Assembly (NCBI RefSeq): GCF_000718515.1
Contig: NZ_JNZS01000010.1
Span: forward strand, 124,001-188,000
Length of the DNA: 64,000 nucleotides
Direction: 5' to 3'
From: Micromonospora parva
Lineage (GTDB): Bacteria; Actinomycetota; Actinomycetes; Mycobacteriales; Micromonosporaceae
Part shown: positions 34,881 to 43,094 of the stretch, piece by piece
Numbering within the stretch: position 1 is the first letter of the stretch
Layout of the letters: every line of letters starts with the position of its first letter
Made by a program: the position numbers and the translations under genes
Notes under the pieces: generated by a model
What the model saw: the letters and a program-made list of their open reading frames with translations, nothing else
Databases searched by the model: none
What the model was told of the DNA's origin: nothing

Positions 34881-35891
34881 TCAGCCGAGGTTGAAGTCCA
34901 CCACGAGCGGGGTCCGCCCGACCCGCACGGCGGTAGCGGCGTCGAAGCCGGCGGCGTCGCGATGCCACACCGGCGGGGCGTACGCGCAGTCGCAGCGCAG
35001 CTTCACCCGCTGCCCGGGGAGCAGGCGCAGGTCGTAACCGCTGCCCACGTCCGCCACGCCGGCCACGTCCCCGGTGGCCGCGTCGAACGCGATCACCTGG
35101 GCGTAGGTGAGCAGTTCGTCGACCCGTACCGCCCCACCGAGCGGTGTCCCGGCGGGCAGCGCCTGATTCAGGGTCGCCGTCTGCTGGGCGCGCACCCGCA
35201 CCGGCCGTGCCTGCTGCCGGCTGCCCACCCCGCCGGACCAGACGGTCGCCAGGCCGGCGGCGGCGAACTGGACCGGCCAGTGGTACGGGCCGAGACCGGT
35301 GATCGTGTAGCGGCCGTCGTCGTCGGTGGTCGGGCCGTGGTCGCCGTACTTCGGATCCGGCACGTACGGCACGACCATGACCCGGGCGCGGGGGACCGGC
35401 GCGCCCGTCGCCGCGTCGGTCACCACCCCGACGACGGTGCCGGGCGGGTCGAGTCGGACGTCCGGCACGGCGGTCACCGCGCCGGGGCGCACCCGGACCA
35501 CCCGGGCCCGCTCGCGCTCACCGGTGCCGCCGTGCCGGCCGACCCACTGCCAGCCGTGCGTCGTCGTGTCGTAGGGGCGCACCAGCAGCCGGTACCGCCC
35601 CGGGGCGACATCGCCGGTCACCAGGACACCCTGCTCGTCGGCGCAGCCTCCGTACCGCCCGAGCTGGTCCTCGCCGAGGGTGACCGCCGCCAACGCCGCG
35701 GCGTCCACCGGGACGAGCGCGGCGCAGGCCCGGGGGACCGGCGCGCCGCTCGTCGCGTCGCGCACCACCGTCCGGACGCCGCCGGGCGCGGACGACCCGG
35801 GGGGAGCCGCGGCGGCCGGCGCGGCGGCCTCCACGACGAGCAGGGCGACGGCGGCGGTGGCGGTCAGCTGGCGCAGGAGTGCGCGGCTCAT
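34881..35891 (-). CDS. Secreted protein with CnaB-like/carboxypeptidase-regulatory repeats
   Basis: A 336-residue exported protein. Signal peptide RQLTATAAVALLVVEAAAPA, then AAAAP. The mature part has two or three repeats of the carboxypeptidase-regulatory (CnaB-like) beta-sandwich: VVRDATSGAPVPRACAALVP, GDVAPGRYRLLVRP, VVGVVTDAATGAPVPRARVM and DDDGRYTITGLGPYHWPVQF. These are structural or adhesive domains. The ATG has AAGGA 7 bases upstream. A deleted copy of its 3' end lies at 32975-33082. It is on the same strand as the sigma operon but 66 bases upstream, so it is probably a separate unit. Confidence 0.78.
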   Translation of the reverse strand: MSRALLRQLTATAAVALLVVEAAAPAAAAPPGSSAPGGVRTVVRDATSGAPVPRACAALVPVDAAALAAVTLGEDQLGRYGGCADEQGVLVTGDVAPGRYRLLVRPYDTTTHGWQWVGRHGGTGERERARVVRVRPGAVTAVPDVRLDPPGTVVGVVTDAATGAPVPRARVMVVPYVPDPKYGDHGPTTDDDGRYTITGLGPYHWPVQFAAAGLATVWSGGVGSRQQARPVRVRAQQTATLNQALPAGTPLGGAVRVDELLTYAQVIAFDAATGDVAGVADVGSGYDLRLLPGQRVKLRCDCAYAPPVWHRDAAGFDAATAVRVGRTPLVVDFNLG

Positions 35892-36129
35892 GGGGTGTCC
35901 TTCCGACGGCGCCACGGGTGGGCCGACGGTAACCGCAGACAGTGATCCATTTCGGTCAATGTCGCCATGTCGACCGTCGCCGGTCGGGTAACCGGCCACC
36001 CCCTCCCGGATCGGACGTTCTCCCCCGAACCCGGCGCGTACGGCACCGGTACGACATAGCGTCACGGGGGCGGGACCACCGCCGCCCCGGCAGCGGACCG
36101 GCGGCGACGTCCACCTGAGAGGACCGGAC

Positions 36130-37080
36130 ATGAGTCGTGTCGACACTGTGCTCCTGCCCGAGCTGGACGGGCCGGTGCCGGCGACGTTGCCGCGCGCGCT
36201 CGGCCTGCTGAGCCTGGCCCTGGGCGTGGGCGCCCTGGCCGCGCCCGGTCCTGTCGCGCGGATGACGGGCGTGGACGACAGCCCGGCCGCCCGGTCCGTG
36301 CTCCCCGCCATCGGCCTGCGGGAGTTGGGCAGCGCCGCCGGCCTGCTCAGCGGCCGCCGCCCGGCCGGCTGGGCCTGGAGTCGGGTGGCCGGCGACGCGA
36401 TGGACCTCGCGGTGCTCGGGCGGGCCCTGGCCGACCGTGCTGGTGACCGCCGCCGCCGGGTCGCGCTGACCACCCTCGCCATCGCCGGCATCACCGCCGT
36501 GGACGTGCTCGCCGCCGTCCGCACCGGCCGGGCCCGACGGGCCCGCGCCCGGGTGATCCAGATGGAGATCGCGGTGACGGTGAACCGGTCGCCCGCCGAG
36601 GCGTACCGGTTCTGGCGGGACATGGAGAACCTGCCCCGGTTCATGGCCCACCTGGAATCCGTCCGCGCCGACGACCTGCGCCGCTCGCACTGGATCGCCA
36701 GGGGACCGGCCGGGCACCGCGTCGAGTGGGACGCCGAGATCATCGACGACCAGCCGAACAAGTCGATCACCTGGCGGTCGCTGCCGGGAAGCCGGGTGCC
36801 CAACGCCGGCCGGGTCCGGTTCGTGCCCGCCCCCGGTGACCGGGGCACCGAGGTGCGGGTGGAGTTGCGCTACGCGCCGCCAGCAGGGGCGCTGGGTCGA
36901 GCGGTGGCGAAGCTCTTCGGCGAGGAACCCGAGCAGCAGGTCCGTGACGACCTGCGCCGGTTCAAGCAGGTGCTGGAGACCGGCGAGGTCGTCCGCTCCG
37001 AGGGCAGCCCCAACGGCATCTCCGTCCGCCAACAGGCCATGCAGCGTCCCGCCCAGCCGCTGCCGCCGTCGCGTCGCTGA
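36130..37080 (+). CDS. SRPBCC-domain protein with N-terminal membrane part
   Basis: A 316-residue protein. The N-terminal 135 residues contain about three hydrophobic segments (LPRALGLLSLALGVGALAAP, LGLREL-type loop, RVALTTLAIAGITAVDVLAA). Residues 140-290 are a START/SRPBCC ligand-binding domain: MEIAVTVNRSPAEAYRFWRD, MENLPRFMAHLESVRADDLR and HRVEWDAEIIDDQPNKSITW. The family binds hydrophobic ligands; these fusions are common upstream of a zinc dehydrogenase in actinomycetes. GAGAGGA about 6 bases upstream supports the ATG. Only 27 bases separate it from the dehydrogenase, suggesting an operon. Confidence 0.85.
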   Translation: MSRVDTVLLPELDGPVPATLPRALGLLSLALGVGALAAPGPVARMTGVDDSPAARSVLPAIGLRELGSAAGLLSGRRPAGWAWSRVAGDAMDLAVLGRALADRAGDRRRRVALTTLAIAGITAVDVLAAVRTGRARRARARVIQMEIAVTVNRSPAEAYRFWRDMENLPRFMAHLESVRADDLRRSHWIARGPAGHRVEWDAEIIDDQPNKSITWRSLPGSRVPNAGRVRFVPAPGDRGTEVRVELRYAPPAGALGRAVAKLFGEEPEQQVRDDLRRFKQVLETGEVVRSEGSPNGISVRQQAMQRPAQPLPPSRR

Positions 37081-37107
37081 CCGTCCACGCTCCGAAAGGG
37101 ACCGATA

Positions 37108-38280
37108 ATGAAGGCCACCGCCTGGATGGGCGCCGACAGCGTCAAGGTCATCGACGTACCCGACCCGAAGATCATGAACGCCCGGGACGCGATCGTGCGG
37201 ATCAGCACCACCGCGATCTGCGGCTCCGACCTGCACCTCTACCACGGCTACATTCCCGCGATGCGCAAGGGCGACATCCTCGGCCACGAGTTCATGGGCG
37301 AGGTGGTGGAGGTGGGCCCGCAGGTCCGCAACCTCGCCCCCGGCGACCGGGTGGTGGTGCCCTTCCCGATCGCCTGCGGGCACTGCGCCTCCTGCCAGCG
37401 CGGCCTCTACTCGGTCTGCGAGAACTCCAACCCGAACGCCGGCATCGCCGAGAAGATCATGGGGCACTCGCCGGCCGGCATCTTCGGCTACTCGCACCTG
37501 CTCGGCGGGTACGCGGGCGGCCAGGCCGAGTACGCCCGGGTGCCGTTCGCCGACGTCGGCCCGATCAAGGTGCCCGACGAGATCAGCGACGACCAGGCGG
37601 TCATGCTCGCCGACGTGTTCCCCACCGGCTACATGGGCGCCGAGATGTGCGACATCAAACCCGGTCAGGTGATCGCCGTCTGGGGCGCCGGGCCGGTCGG
37701 GCTGCTCGCCGCCGCCAGCGCCCGGCTGCTCGGCGCGGAGCGGGTCATCATCATCGACCGGTTCCCGTACCGGCTGCGGCTGGCCGAGAAGCACATCGGC
37801 GCCGAGACGATCAACTACGAGTCCGTCGACGTGCTGGACACGCTCAACGCGATGACCGCCGGCCGGGGCCCCGACGCGTGCATCGACGCGGTGGGCATGG
37901 AGAGCCACCACGGCAACACCGCCATGTACGCGTACGACCGGGCCAAGCAGGCCGCGCGGGTCGAGACGGAACGGCCGTTCGCCCTTCGGCAGGCGATCCT
38001 GGCCTGCCGCTCCGGAGGGGTGGTATCGGTCATCGGCGCGTACGGCGGCTTCGTCGACAAGTTCCCGATGGGCGCGTTCATGAACCGGTCGCTGGTCATG
38101 CGGACCGGCCAGTGCCACGTTCAGCGCTACACCCGACCGCTGCTGGAGCGCATCCAGCGCGGCGAGATCGACCCGAGCTTCATCGTCAGCCACCGGATGC
38201 CGCTGCGCGACGCCCCGAAGGGCTACAAGATCTTCCAGAAGAAGCAGGACGACTGTACGAAGGTGCTGCTCAAGGTCTGA
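37108..38280 (+). CDS. Zinc-dependent alcohol/formaldehyde-type dehydrogenase
   Basis: A 390-residue zinc-containing medium-chain dehydrogenase resembling glutathione-independent formaldehyde dehydrogenase. Catalytic zinc ligands are in STTAICGSDLHLYHGYIPAM and GDILGHEFMGEV; the structural zinc cluster is ACGHCASCQRGLYSVC. The Rossmann motif is VWGAGPVGLLAAASARLLGA. The large insertion SNPNAGIAEKIMGHSPAGIF is typical of the formaldehyde dehydrogenase group. It follows the SRPBCC gene in a probable operon. Its 3' end is partly duplicated: the last 18 bases with the stop codon recur 44 bases downstream. Confidence 0.93.
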   Translation: MKATAWMGADSVKVIDVPDPKIMNARDAIVRISTTAICGSDLHLYHGYIPAMRKGDILGHEFMGEVVEVGPQVRNLAPGDRVVVPFPIACGHCASCQRGLYSVCENSNPNAGIAEKIMGHSPAGIFGYSHLLGGYAGGQAEYARVPFADVGPIKVPDEISDDQAVMLADVFPTGYMGAEMCDIKPGQVIAVWGAGPVGLLAAASARLLGAERVIIIDRFPYRLRLAEKHIGAETINYESVDVLDTLNAMTAGRGPDACIDAVGMESHHGNTAMYAYDRAKQAARVETERPFALRQAILACRSGGVVSVIGAYGGFVDKFPMGAFMNRSLVMRTGQCHVQRYTRPLLERIQRGEIDPSFIVSHRMPLRDAPKGYKIFQKKQDDCTKVLLKV

Positions 38281-38350
38281 CCAGGCGCAGAGGTGCTGGC
38301 GGGGGAGTGCCGCTCAAGGTCTGACCAGGCGCGGAGGTGCCGGCGGGGCG
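38263..38350. repeat. 44-bp tandem duplication across the dehydrogenase stop codon
   Basis: Unit 1 (38263-38306) and unit 2 (38307-38350) both contain CTCAAGGTCTGACCAGGCGC and GGAGGTG(C/T)(C/T)GGCGGGG-type sequence and differ at only a few bases. Unit 1 includes the gene's stop codon. The second copy is untranslated. Confidence 0.8.
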
Positions 38351-38366
38351 GGGAAGTGCCGCGCCG

Positions 38367-38497
38367 CCTTTGGAGCTGATGTCGCAAACGAATCAGCCCC
38401 GGCTGGTCCGGGATCTCCTGCCGGGGGTCGAGCGGCCGGATGCGTGCAGCCGTAACGCTCCGGGCGGGTGATGCCGTCAGTGAATCAGCTCTAAAGG
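38367..38497. repeat. Expanded copy of the CCTTTGGAGCTGAT hairpin repeat
   Basis: Left arm CCTTTGGAGCTGAT (38367-38380) and right arm ATCAGCTCTAAAGG (38484-38497) match at 13 of 14 positions but are 103 bases apart. The usual loop (GTCGCAAACGA) and a partial right arm follow the left arm directly, so extra DNA appears to have been inserted into the hairpin. Related to 19124-19170 and 10464-10495. Confidence 0.6.
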
Positions 38498-38501
38498 ACC
38501 C

Positions 38502-38650
38502 GACCATCACCCCGACCATCACCCCGACCATCACCCCGACCATCACCCCGGCCACCACCCCGGGTCGCCACCTCGACCACCACCCCGGCCGCCACCCCGG
38601 GGTCGCCACCCCGGCACCACCTCGGTCGCCACCGCGGCCGCCACCTCGGG
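38502..38650. repeat. 12-bp tandem repeat (ACCATCACCCCG)n, decaying
   Basis: Four perfect 12-bp units start at 38502, followed by about eight degenerate units (CCACCACCCCGG, GCCACCTCGGTC and similar). The 437-base gap between the dehydrogenase and the GNAT gene is filled by this array, the hairpin repeat and the 44-bp duplication. A minus-strand open frame reads GVMV repeats through it, but it is judged non-coding. Confidence 0.85.
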
Positions 38651-38705
38651 TCGTCCCCCGTCCACACGGCGCGAACGCGGGGCGCCCCTCCCAGCGTCCG
38701 GCAGC

Positions 38706-38720
38706 TAGCGTGTCGCCATG
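38706..38720 (+). promoter_or_regulatory. -10 box of a probable leaderless promoter
   Basis: TAGCGT (38706-38711) ends 6 bases before the ATG of the GNAT gene; there is no ribosome site. Confidence 0.5.
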
Positions 38721-39293
38721 GACAGTGGTGACACGTCGCTGCCGGCCTCGGCCGACCTCGCTATCCGCCTGCGGCCGGTTGCCGAGCCCGACCTGGCGAT
38801 GTTCCGACGGTTACGCACCGAGCCGGGCCTGATCGGTCTGGACTGGCCCGGCTTCACGGACGCCGGCGCGCCGGCGCGGCGGTTCGCCATGGACGGTTAC
38901 CTCGGCGAGGACGACGGGCGGCTCATCGTCGAGGTCGAACAGGAGCGGGCCGCCGCCGGCATCGTCAGCTACACCGCGGGGTGCTACGCGGGTCGGGCGT
39001 CGTACTGGTCGATCGGCATCGTCCTGCTGCCACCGTGGCGGGGGCGGGGCATCGGGTGGCGCGCGCAGGCGTTGCTCTGCGACTACCTCTTCCAGCACAC
39101 CCCGGCGCAACGCATCCAGGCCGGCACCCACCCGGAGAACGTGGCCGAGCAGCGGGCGCTGGAAAGGGCCGGCTTCCAGTTGGAGGGCATCGTGCGGGCC
39201 AGCGAGTTCCGGGCCGGTCGGTGGCGCGACGGGTACCTCTACAGCCGGCTGCGCGACGACCCTTCCCCGTGGGACGCGGTAACCGGAGGCTAA
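38718..39293 (+). CDS. GNAT-family N-acetyltransferase
   Basis: A 191-residue acetyltransferase of the RimJ/RimL-like GNAT group. AIRLRPVAEPDLAMFRRLRT starts the fold, the acetyl-CoA loop is IGIVLLPPWRGRGIGWRAQA, and the C-terminal part has THPENVAEQRALERAGFQLE with REFRAGRW-like ending (SEFRAGRWRDGYLYSRLRDD). Substrate not inferable. Start without ribosome site but with a TAGCGT -10 box 6 bases upstream, suggesting a leaderless mRNA. Its stop overlaps that of the convergent S66 gene (39290-39293). Confidence 0.9.
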   Translation: MDSGDTSLPASADLAIRLRPVAEPDLAMFRRLRTEPGLIGLDWPGFTDAGAPARRFAMDGYLGEDDGRLIVEVEQERAAAGIVSYTAGCYAGRASYWSIGIVLLPPWRGRGIGWRAQALLCDYLFQHTPAQRIQAGTHPENVAEQRALERAGFQLEGIVRASEFRAGRWRDGYLYSRLRDDPSPWDAVTGG

Positions 39294-40378
39294 CGCGGGC
39301 GGACTCCCGGCTGCACCGTCAAGGTCCCGGCCTCGGCGTCGATGGTGGCCCGTGCGCCGAGCGGAACGGTGAGCTGCCCGTTGCCGTGTCCCAGCCGTAA
39401 CCCGCCCAGGACCGGCACGCCGAGGTCGTACAGGCGGTCCTTCAGCACCGCCGCCGCGTCCCACTCACCCGGACCACCGACGCTGTTGGTGATCTGGCCG
39501 ATGGCCACCCCGGCGACCCGGGACAGCACACCCACCCGGCGCAGCTCGGTCACCATCCTGTCGATGCTGTACGGAGCCTCGTCCACGTCCTCGAAGAACA
39601 GGATCGCGTCGTCGAACCTCGGGGCGTCCTCCGCGCCGAGCGAGGTGGAGATCAACGTCAGGCAGCCGCCGAGCAGGGGACCGGACGCCCGCCCGGGCAC
39701 CAGGACGGGGGCTGCCGTCTCGGCCGGATCCCTGGTGATCGTGACGGGCTCGGTGGTCATCACGGCCCTGCGCAGCGCCTCGGCCGACTCGGGGCCGGTG
39801 CGGGCGTCGTTCCAGTTGACCATCGGGCCGTAGAAGGTGACCAGGCCGATCTCGCGCCAGAGCTTGCCCTGGATGCTGGTGATGTCGCTGAAGCCGACGA
39901 CCACCCGAGGGTCCCGGCGCAGACCGGAGACGTCGATCTGGTCGACGATCCGCTGGGTGCCGTACCCGCCACGGGCGGCGAAGACAGCACGAACCCCCGG
40001 GTCGTTGAGTGCGGCGTTCAGGTCGGCCAGCCGCTGCGCGTCGGTGCCGGCGAGGTAGCCGTACCTGGCGAACACGTTCGTGCCCAGCTCGACCTCCAGG
40101 CCCCAGCCGCGCAGGATCTCGATGCCGCGGGCCATGGCGGTGGGGTTGGGGGTGCCGCCGGGCGACACGACCCGGACCCGGTCACCGGGTGACAGCACCG
40201 GCGCCCGCAGGACGCGCTTCGCACCACCCGGCGCGGTCTGCGCGGACGCGGCCTCCGCCGAGCCGACGAGCGCCGCGCCACCGGCCGCCGCCGCTCCCAT
40301 CCGCAGCATGCGTCGACGGGACACGGGCACCCGCGCGGACCCCTGGATCGTGGCTCGGTCTGTTCCAGAAGCGGTCAC
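39290..40378 (-). CDS. LD-carboxypeptidase (peptidase S66), Tat-exported
   Basis: A 362-residue S66 serine peptidase. Its N-terminus VSRRRMLRMGAAAAGGAALV is a Tat-type signal with the SRRRML motif, so it is exported folded. The core starts with SPGDRVRVVSPGGTPNPTAM; the nucleophile Ser is in RVVVGFSDITSIQGKLW, the Glu in DAILFFEDVDEAPYSIDRM and the His in LGGLRLGHGNGQLTVPLGA. S66 enzymes trim L,D bonds of peptidoglycan tetrapeptides or cleave microcin-like compounds. GTG 40378 is used; GAGGGG lies about 10 bases upstream. Confidence 0.9.
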   Translation of the reverse strand: MTASGTDRATIQGSARVPVSRRRMLRMGAAAAGGAALVGSAEAASAQTAPGGAKRVLRAPVLSPGDRVRVVSPGGTPNPTAMARGIEILRGWGLEVELGTNVFARYGYLAGTDAQRLADLNAALNDPGVRAVFAARGGYGTQRIVDQIDVSGLRRDPRVVVGFSDITSIQGKLWREIGLVTFYGPMVNWNDARTGPESAEALRRAVMTTEPVTITRDPAETAAPVLVPGRASGPLLGGCLTLISTSLGAEDAPRFDDAILFFEDVDEAPYSIDRMVTELRRVGVLSRVAGVAIGQITNSVGGPGEWDAAAVLKDRLYDLGVPVLGGLRLGHGNGQLTVPLGARATIDAEAGTLTVQPGVRPR

Positions 40379-40673
40379 CGGCGCGTCCCCTCATCGTGAT
40401 CAGACGATGTGCGAGCTGCCCCAGCCTACGACAGTCATCAGTGTGATGCGGGGTCCACAAGGGACCGCGTTCATCCCGGCGGGCGCGCGGTGCCCCGGTA
40501 TTGGAGGGCACCGGTGACCCGTCCGGTTCGCGGCGGCTTGCGAGGCCTCGGGCGTCGACGGCGGGAAGTCCGGGTCCGCGCGCGACCCGTTTGTGGCCAG
40601 AGAGCGTGGGAACTCGCCCCGTTCGTCCGCAGGCGCGCCTGACGGCATGCCGACGAGACCGAAGGAGCGGGGC

Positions 40674-41060
40674 ATGGAGTACGAGCAGATGATCGCCACG
40701 GTACGACAGCGCGCGGGCCTCGGTGAGAACGAGGCCGTCCGGTCCATCCAGGCCGTCCTGTCGGTGCTCGGTGAACGGCTCGCCGGACAGGAGGCCGACA
40801 ACCTGGCGGCCCAGCTACCGGACGGACTGGACGCGTCCGTCACCCGCAATCCCCAGGGTCGCCGGTGGGACGTCGGTGAGTTTCTCAAACACGTCGGCGA
40901 CCGGGAGCAGGTCGCGAACGCGGACCAGGTGCGCCAGCACGCCCAGGCGGTGTTGCGAACCGTCGCCGATGCGCTGAATGACGACGAGCGACACGACCTG
41001 TTCGCCCAGCTTCCCGGTGGCATCACCGATCTCTTCGGCGTTCCCACCCCGCGCGGCTGA
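40674..41060 (+). CDS. DUF2267 protein
   Basis: A 128-residue protein matching DUF2267. It is all helical, with two similar halves: YEQMIATVRQRAGLGENEAV / RSIQAVLSVLGERLAGQEAD and later QVRQHAQAVLRTVADALNDD / ERHDLFAQLPGGITDLFG. Members are stress-associated small cytoplasmic proteins of unknown activity. GAAGGAG six bases upstream decides the ATG at 40674. The preceding 295 bases contain no convincing gene. It converges on the GCS2 ligase gene. Confidence 0.88.
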   Translation: MEYEQMIATVRQRAGLGENEAVRSIQAVLSVLGERLAGQEADNLAAQLPDGLDASVTRNPQGRRWDVGEFLKHVGDREQVANADQVRQHAQAVLRTVADALNDDERHDLFAQLPGGITDLFGVPTPRG

Positions 41061-41090
41061 GCCCCGCGCCGATCGGGCCACCCGGGGCGC

Positions 41091-42569
41091 TCACGGGATC
41101 GGCCACTCGTGCACCGGCCGGTTGCTGTGCATCAGGTCCACGTAGTGCCGGACCACCTCGCGCAGCGCCGCCGGCCGGTCCAGGTGGTCGGCGGTCTCCA
41201 GCCGGTGCAGTGTCTCCACCTGCCAGGTCGCCCCGTTGCGGCCGGTCAGGCAGCGCTGCTCGATGATCCCGAGCAATCGGTCGCGCTCGCCCGGGTCGAG
41301 CCCCCACCGGTCCAGGCCGTGATGCGCCATCGGCAGCAACCGGCGCAGCACCAGTTCGGTGACCGGCAGGTAGCCCAGACCGGGCCAGAAGACCTGCGCG
41401 TCGATGCCGTGCCGGGCGCAACTGGTGAAGTTCTCCTCGGCGGCGCTGAACGACATCTGCGACCACAGTGGCCGGTCCGATTCGGCGAGGGCGCGTACCA
41501 ACCCGAAGTAGAAGGCGCCGTTGGCGATGGTGTCCAGCACGGTCGGCCCGGCGGGCAGCACCCGATTCTCCACCCGCAGGTGCGGACGACCACGCGACAC
41601 GTCGTACACCGGGCGGTTCCACCGGTAGACGGTGCCGTTGTGCAGGCGCAGCTCGGCCAGATTGGGCACCTCGCCGGCCGCGAGCGCCTGCGCCGGGTCC
41701 TCCGGGTCGCAGACCGGAAGCAGCGCCGGGAAGTAACGCACGTTCTCCTCGAACAGGTCGAACACGCTGGTGATCCAGCGTTCGCCGAACCAGACGCGGG
41801 GGCGTACCCCCTGGGCTTTGATCTCTTCCGACCGGGTGTCGGTGGCCTGCTGGAACAGCGGAATGCGGGTCTCGCGCCACAGCTCCCGGCCGAAGAACAG
41901 CGGCGAGTTCGCGCCGACAGCGACCTGGATGCCGGCCACCGCCTGAGCGGCGTTCCAGTAGTCGGCGAACTGGGCCGGACTGACCTGCAGGTGGAACTGG
42001 GTGCTGGTGCAGGCCGCCTCCGGGGTGATCGTGTCGGCGGTGACCGCCAGGCGTTCCACCCCACTGATGGCGATCGGCAGATCCTCACCGCGGGCCGCGA
42101 AGATCTGCTCGTTGAGCAGCTTGTAGCGCGGATTGGCCGACAGCGTCTCGGCGGTCAGGTGCTCGGGGCGCAACGTCGGCAGGATGCCGATCATGACCAT
42201 GTGCGCGCCGATCGCCCGGGCCTTCACCTCGGCGGCGTTGAGGCTGGCCCGCACGTACTCCTCGAACTCGGCGGTGCCGGTGCCGGTCAGCCGGCGCGGC
42301 GGCACGTTGATCTCGATGTTGAACTGGCCCAGCTCGGTCTGGAAGCTCTCATCGGCGATGGCCGCCAGCACGTCGGCGTTGCGCATCGCCGGGTTCGACG
42401 CCTCGTCGACCAGATTCAGCTCGATCTCGACGCCGGTCATCGGCCGGTCGAGGTCGAAACGGGACTCGCGCAGCATCTCGGCGAAGACATCCAGGCAGCG
42501 GCGGACCTTGTCGCGATAGCGGGCCCGATCCTCCCGACTGAAGGTCCGCACGCCGACGTCCTCGCCCAT
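41091..42569 (-). CDS. GCS2-family glutamate-cysteine ligase-like enzyme
   Basis: A 492-residue carboxylate-amine ligase of the GCS2 type. Motifs: TGVEIELNLVDEASNPAMRN (metal-binding Glu), TELGQFNIEINVPPRRL, ACTSTQFHLQVSPAQFADYW and LRVENRVLPAGPTVLDTIAN. Such enzymes ligate glutamate to cysteine or other amines with ATP. Actinomycetes of this kind use mycothiol and not glutathione, so a role in ergothioneine-like or another gamma-glutamyl product is conceivable; nothing nearby confirms this. ATG 42569 chosen; an in-frame GTG lies at 42578. Convergent with DUF2267, divergent from DUF3817. Confidence 0.85.
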   Translation of the reverse strand: MGEDVGVRTFSREDRARYRDKVRRCLDVFAEMLRESRFDLDRPMTGVEIELNLVDEASNPAMRNADVLAAIADESFQTELGQFNIEINVPPRRLTGTGTAEFEEYVRASLNAAEVKARAIGAHMVMIGILPTLRPEHLTAETLSANPRYKLLNEQIFAARGEDLPIAISGVERLAVTADTITPEAACTSTQFHLQVSPAQFADYWNAAQAVAGIQVAVGANSPLFFGRELWRETRIPLFQQATDTRSEEIKAQGVRPRVWFGERWITSVFDLFEENVRYFPALLPVCDPEDPAQALAAGEVPNLAELRLHNGTVYRWNRPVYDVSRGRPHLRVENRVLPAGPTVLDTIANGAFYFGLVRALAESDRPLWSQMSFSAAEENFTSCARHGIDAQVFWPGLGYLPVTELVLRRLLPMAHHGLDRWGLDPGERDRLLGIIEQRCLTGRNGATWQVETLHRLETADHLDRPAALREVVRHYVDLMHSNRPVHEWPIP

Positions 42570-42715
42570 GGTCACCACCCCGTCACCGCTGGTCCCCCTA
42601 ACCTCGCACTGATCGGCGGGCAGGGGAAGACCCGATGGTCCTTTCCTACCCAGTCGCCCGCCCCGCCACCCCGACCAGAGCCGACCGATAGCATTGCGGC
42701 CCGAGAGGTGGTGGC

Positions 42716-43060
42716 GTGCGAATGCGCGAGAAGGTGACCCGGCTGTTCGTCGCGGCGGCGATCGCCGAGGCCTGCTCCTGGCTGGCCCTGCTGGTCGGCA
42801 TGCTGGTCAAGTACGGCCCGACCGACAACGAGCTGGGCGTCAAGATTTTCGGGCCGATCCACGGCGGCCTGTTCGTCGCGTACGTCGTGCTGGTGCTCGC
42901 CGTGGCCCGGCTGCACCGGTGGAGCCTGCTGGCCACGGCGGTGGCCCTGGCGAGCGCGGTGCCGCCGTTCGCCACCCTGGCCTTCGAGCGCTGGGCTCGC
43001 CGCCGGGCGATGCTCGGCGTCGACCGGCAGCCGGTCCGCGAGCCCGCCCCCGTCGGCTGA
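42716..43060 (+). CDS. DUF3817 small membrane protein
   Basis: A 114-residue membrane protein of DUF3817: helices LFVAAAIAEACSWLALLVGM, IHGGLFVAYVVLVLAVARLH and LLATAVALASAVPPFATLAF with the conserved KIFGPIHGG between the first two. Function unknown. GTG 42716 follows GAGAGG by 7 bases; ATG 42722 is an alternative. The positively charged tail is cytoplasmic. A weak 7-bp hairpin (43069-43088) separates it from the next convergent gene. Confidence 0.85.
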   Translation: MRMREKVTRLFVAAAIAEACSWLALLVGMLVKYGPTDNELGVKIFGPIHGGLFVAYVVLVLAVARLHRWSLLATAVALASAVPPFATLAFERWARRRAMLGVDRQPVREPAPVG

Positions 43061-43094
43061 ACCACCGGCCGGCGGACGAGCCCGCCGGGACCGA

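Noticed and set aside
38223..38609. Minus-strand frame encoding four GVMV repeats
   Set aside because: It follows the 12-bp DNA repeat, overlaps the end of the dehydrogenase gene and lacks a ribosome site.
38502..38650. Possible CRISPR array
   Set aside because: Units are 12 bp, contiguous and without spacers; no cas genes are nearby.
41061..41088. Short GCCCCG/CGGGGC stem between the DUF2267 and GCS2 genes
   Set aside because: Only 6 bp, expected by chance at this GC content.
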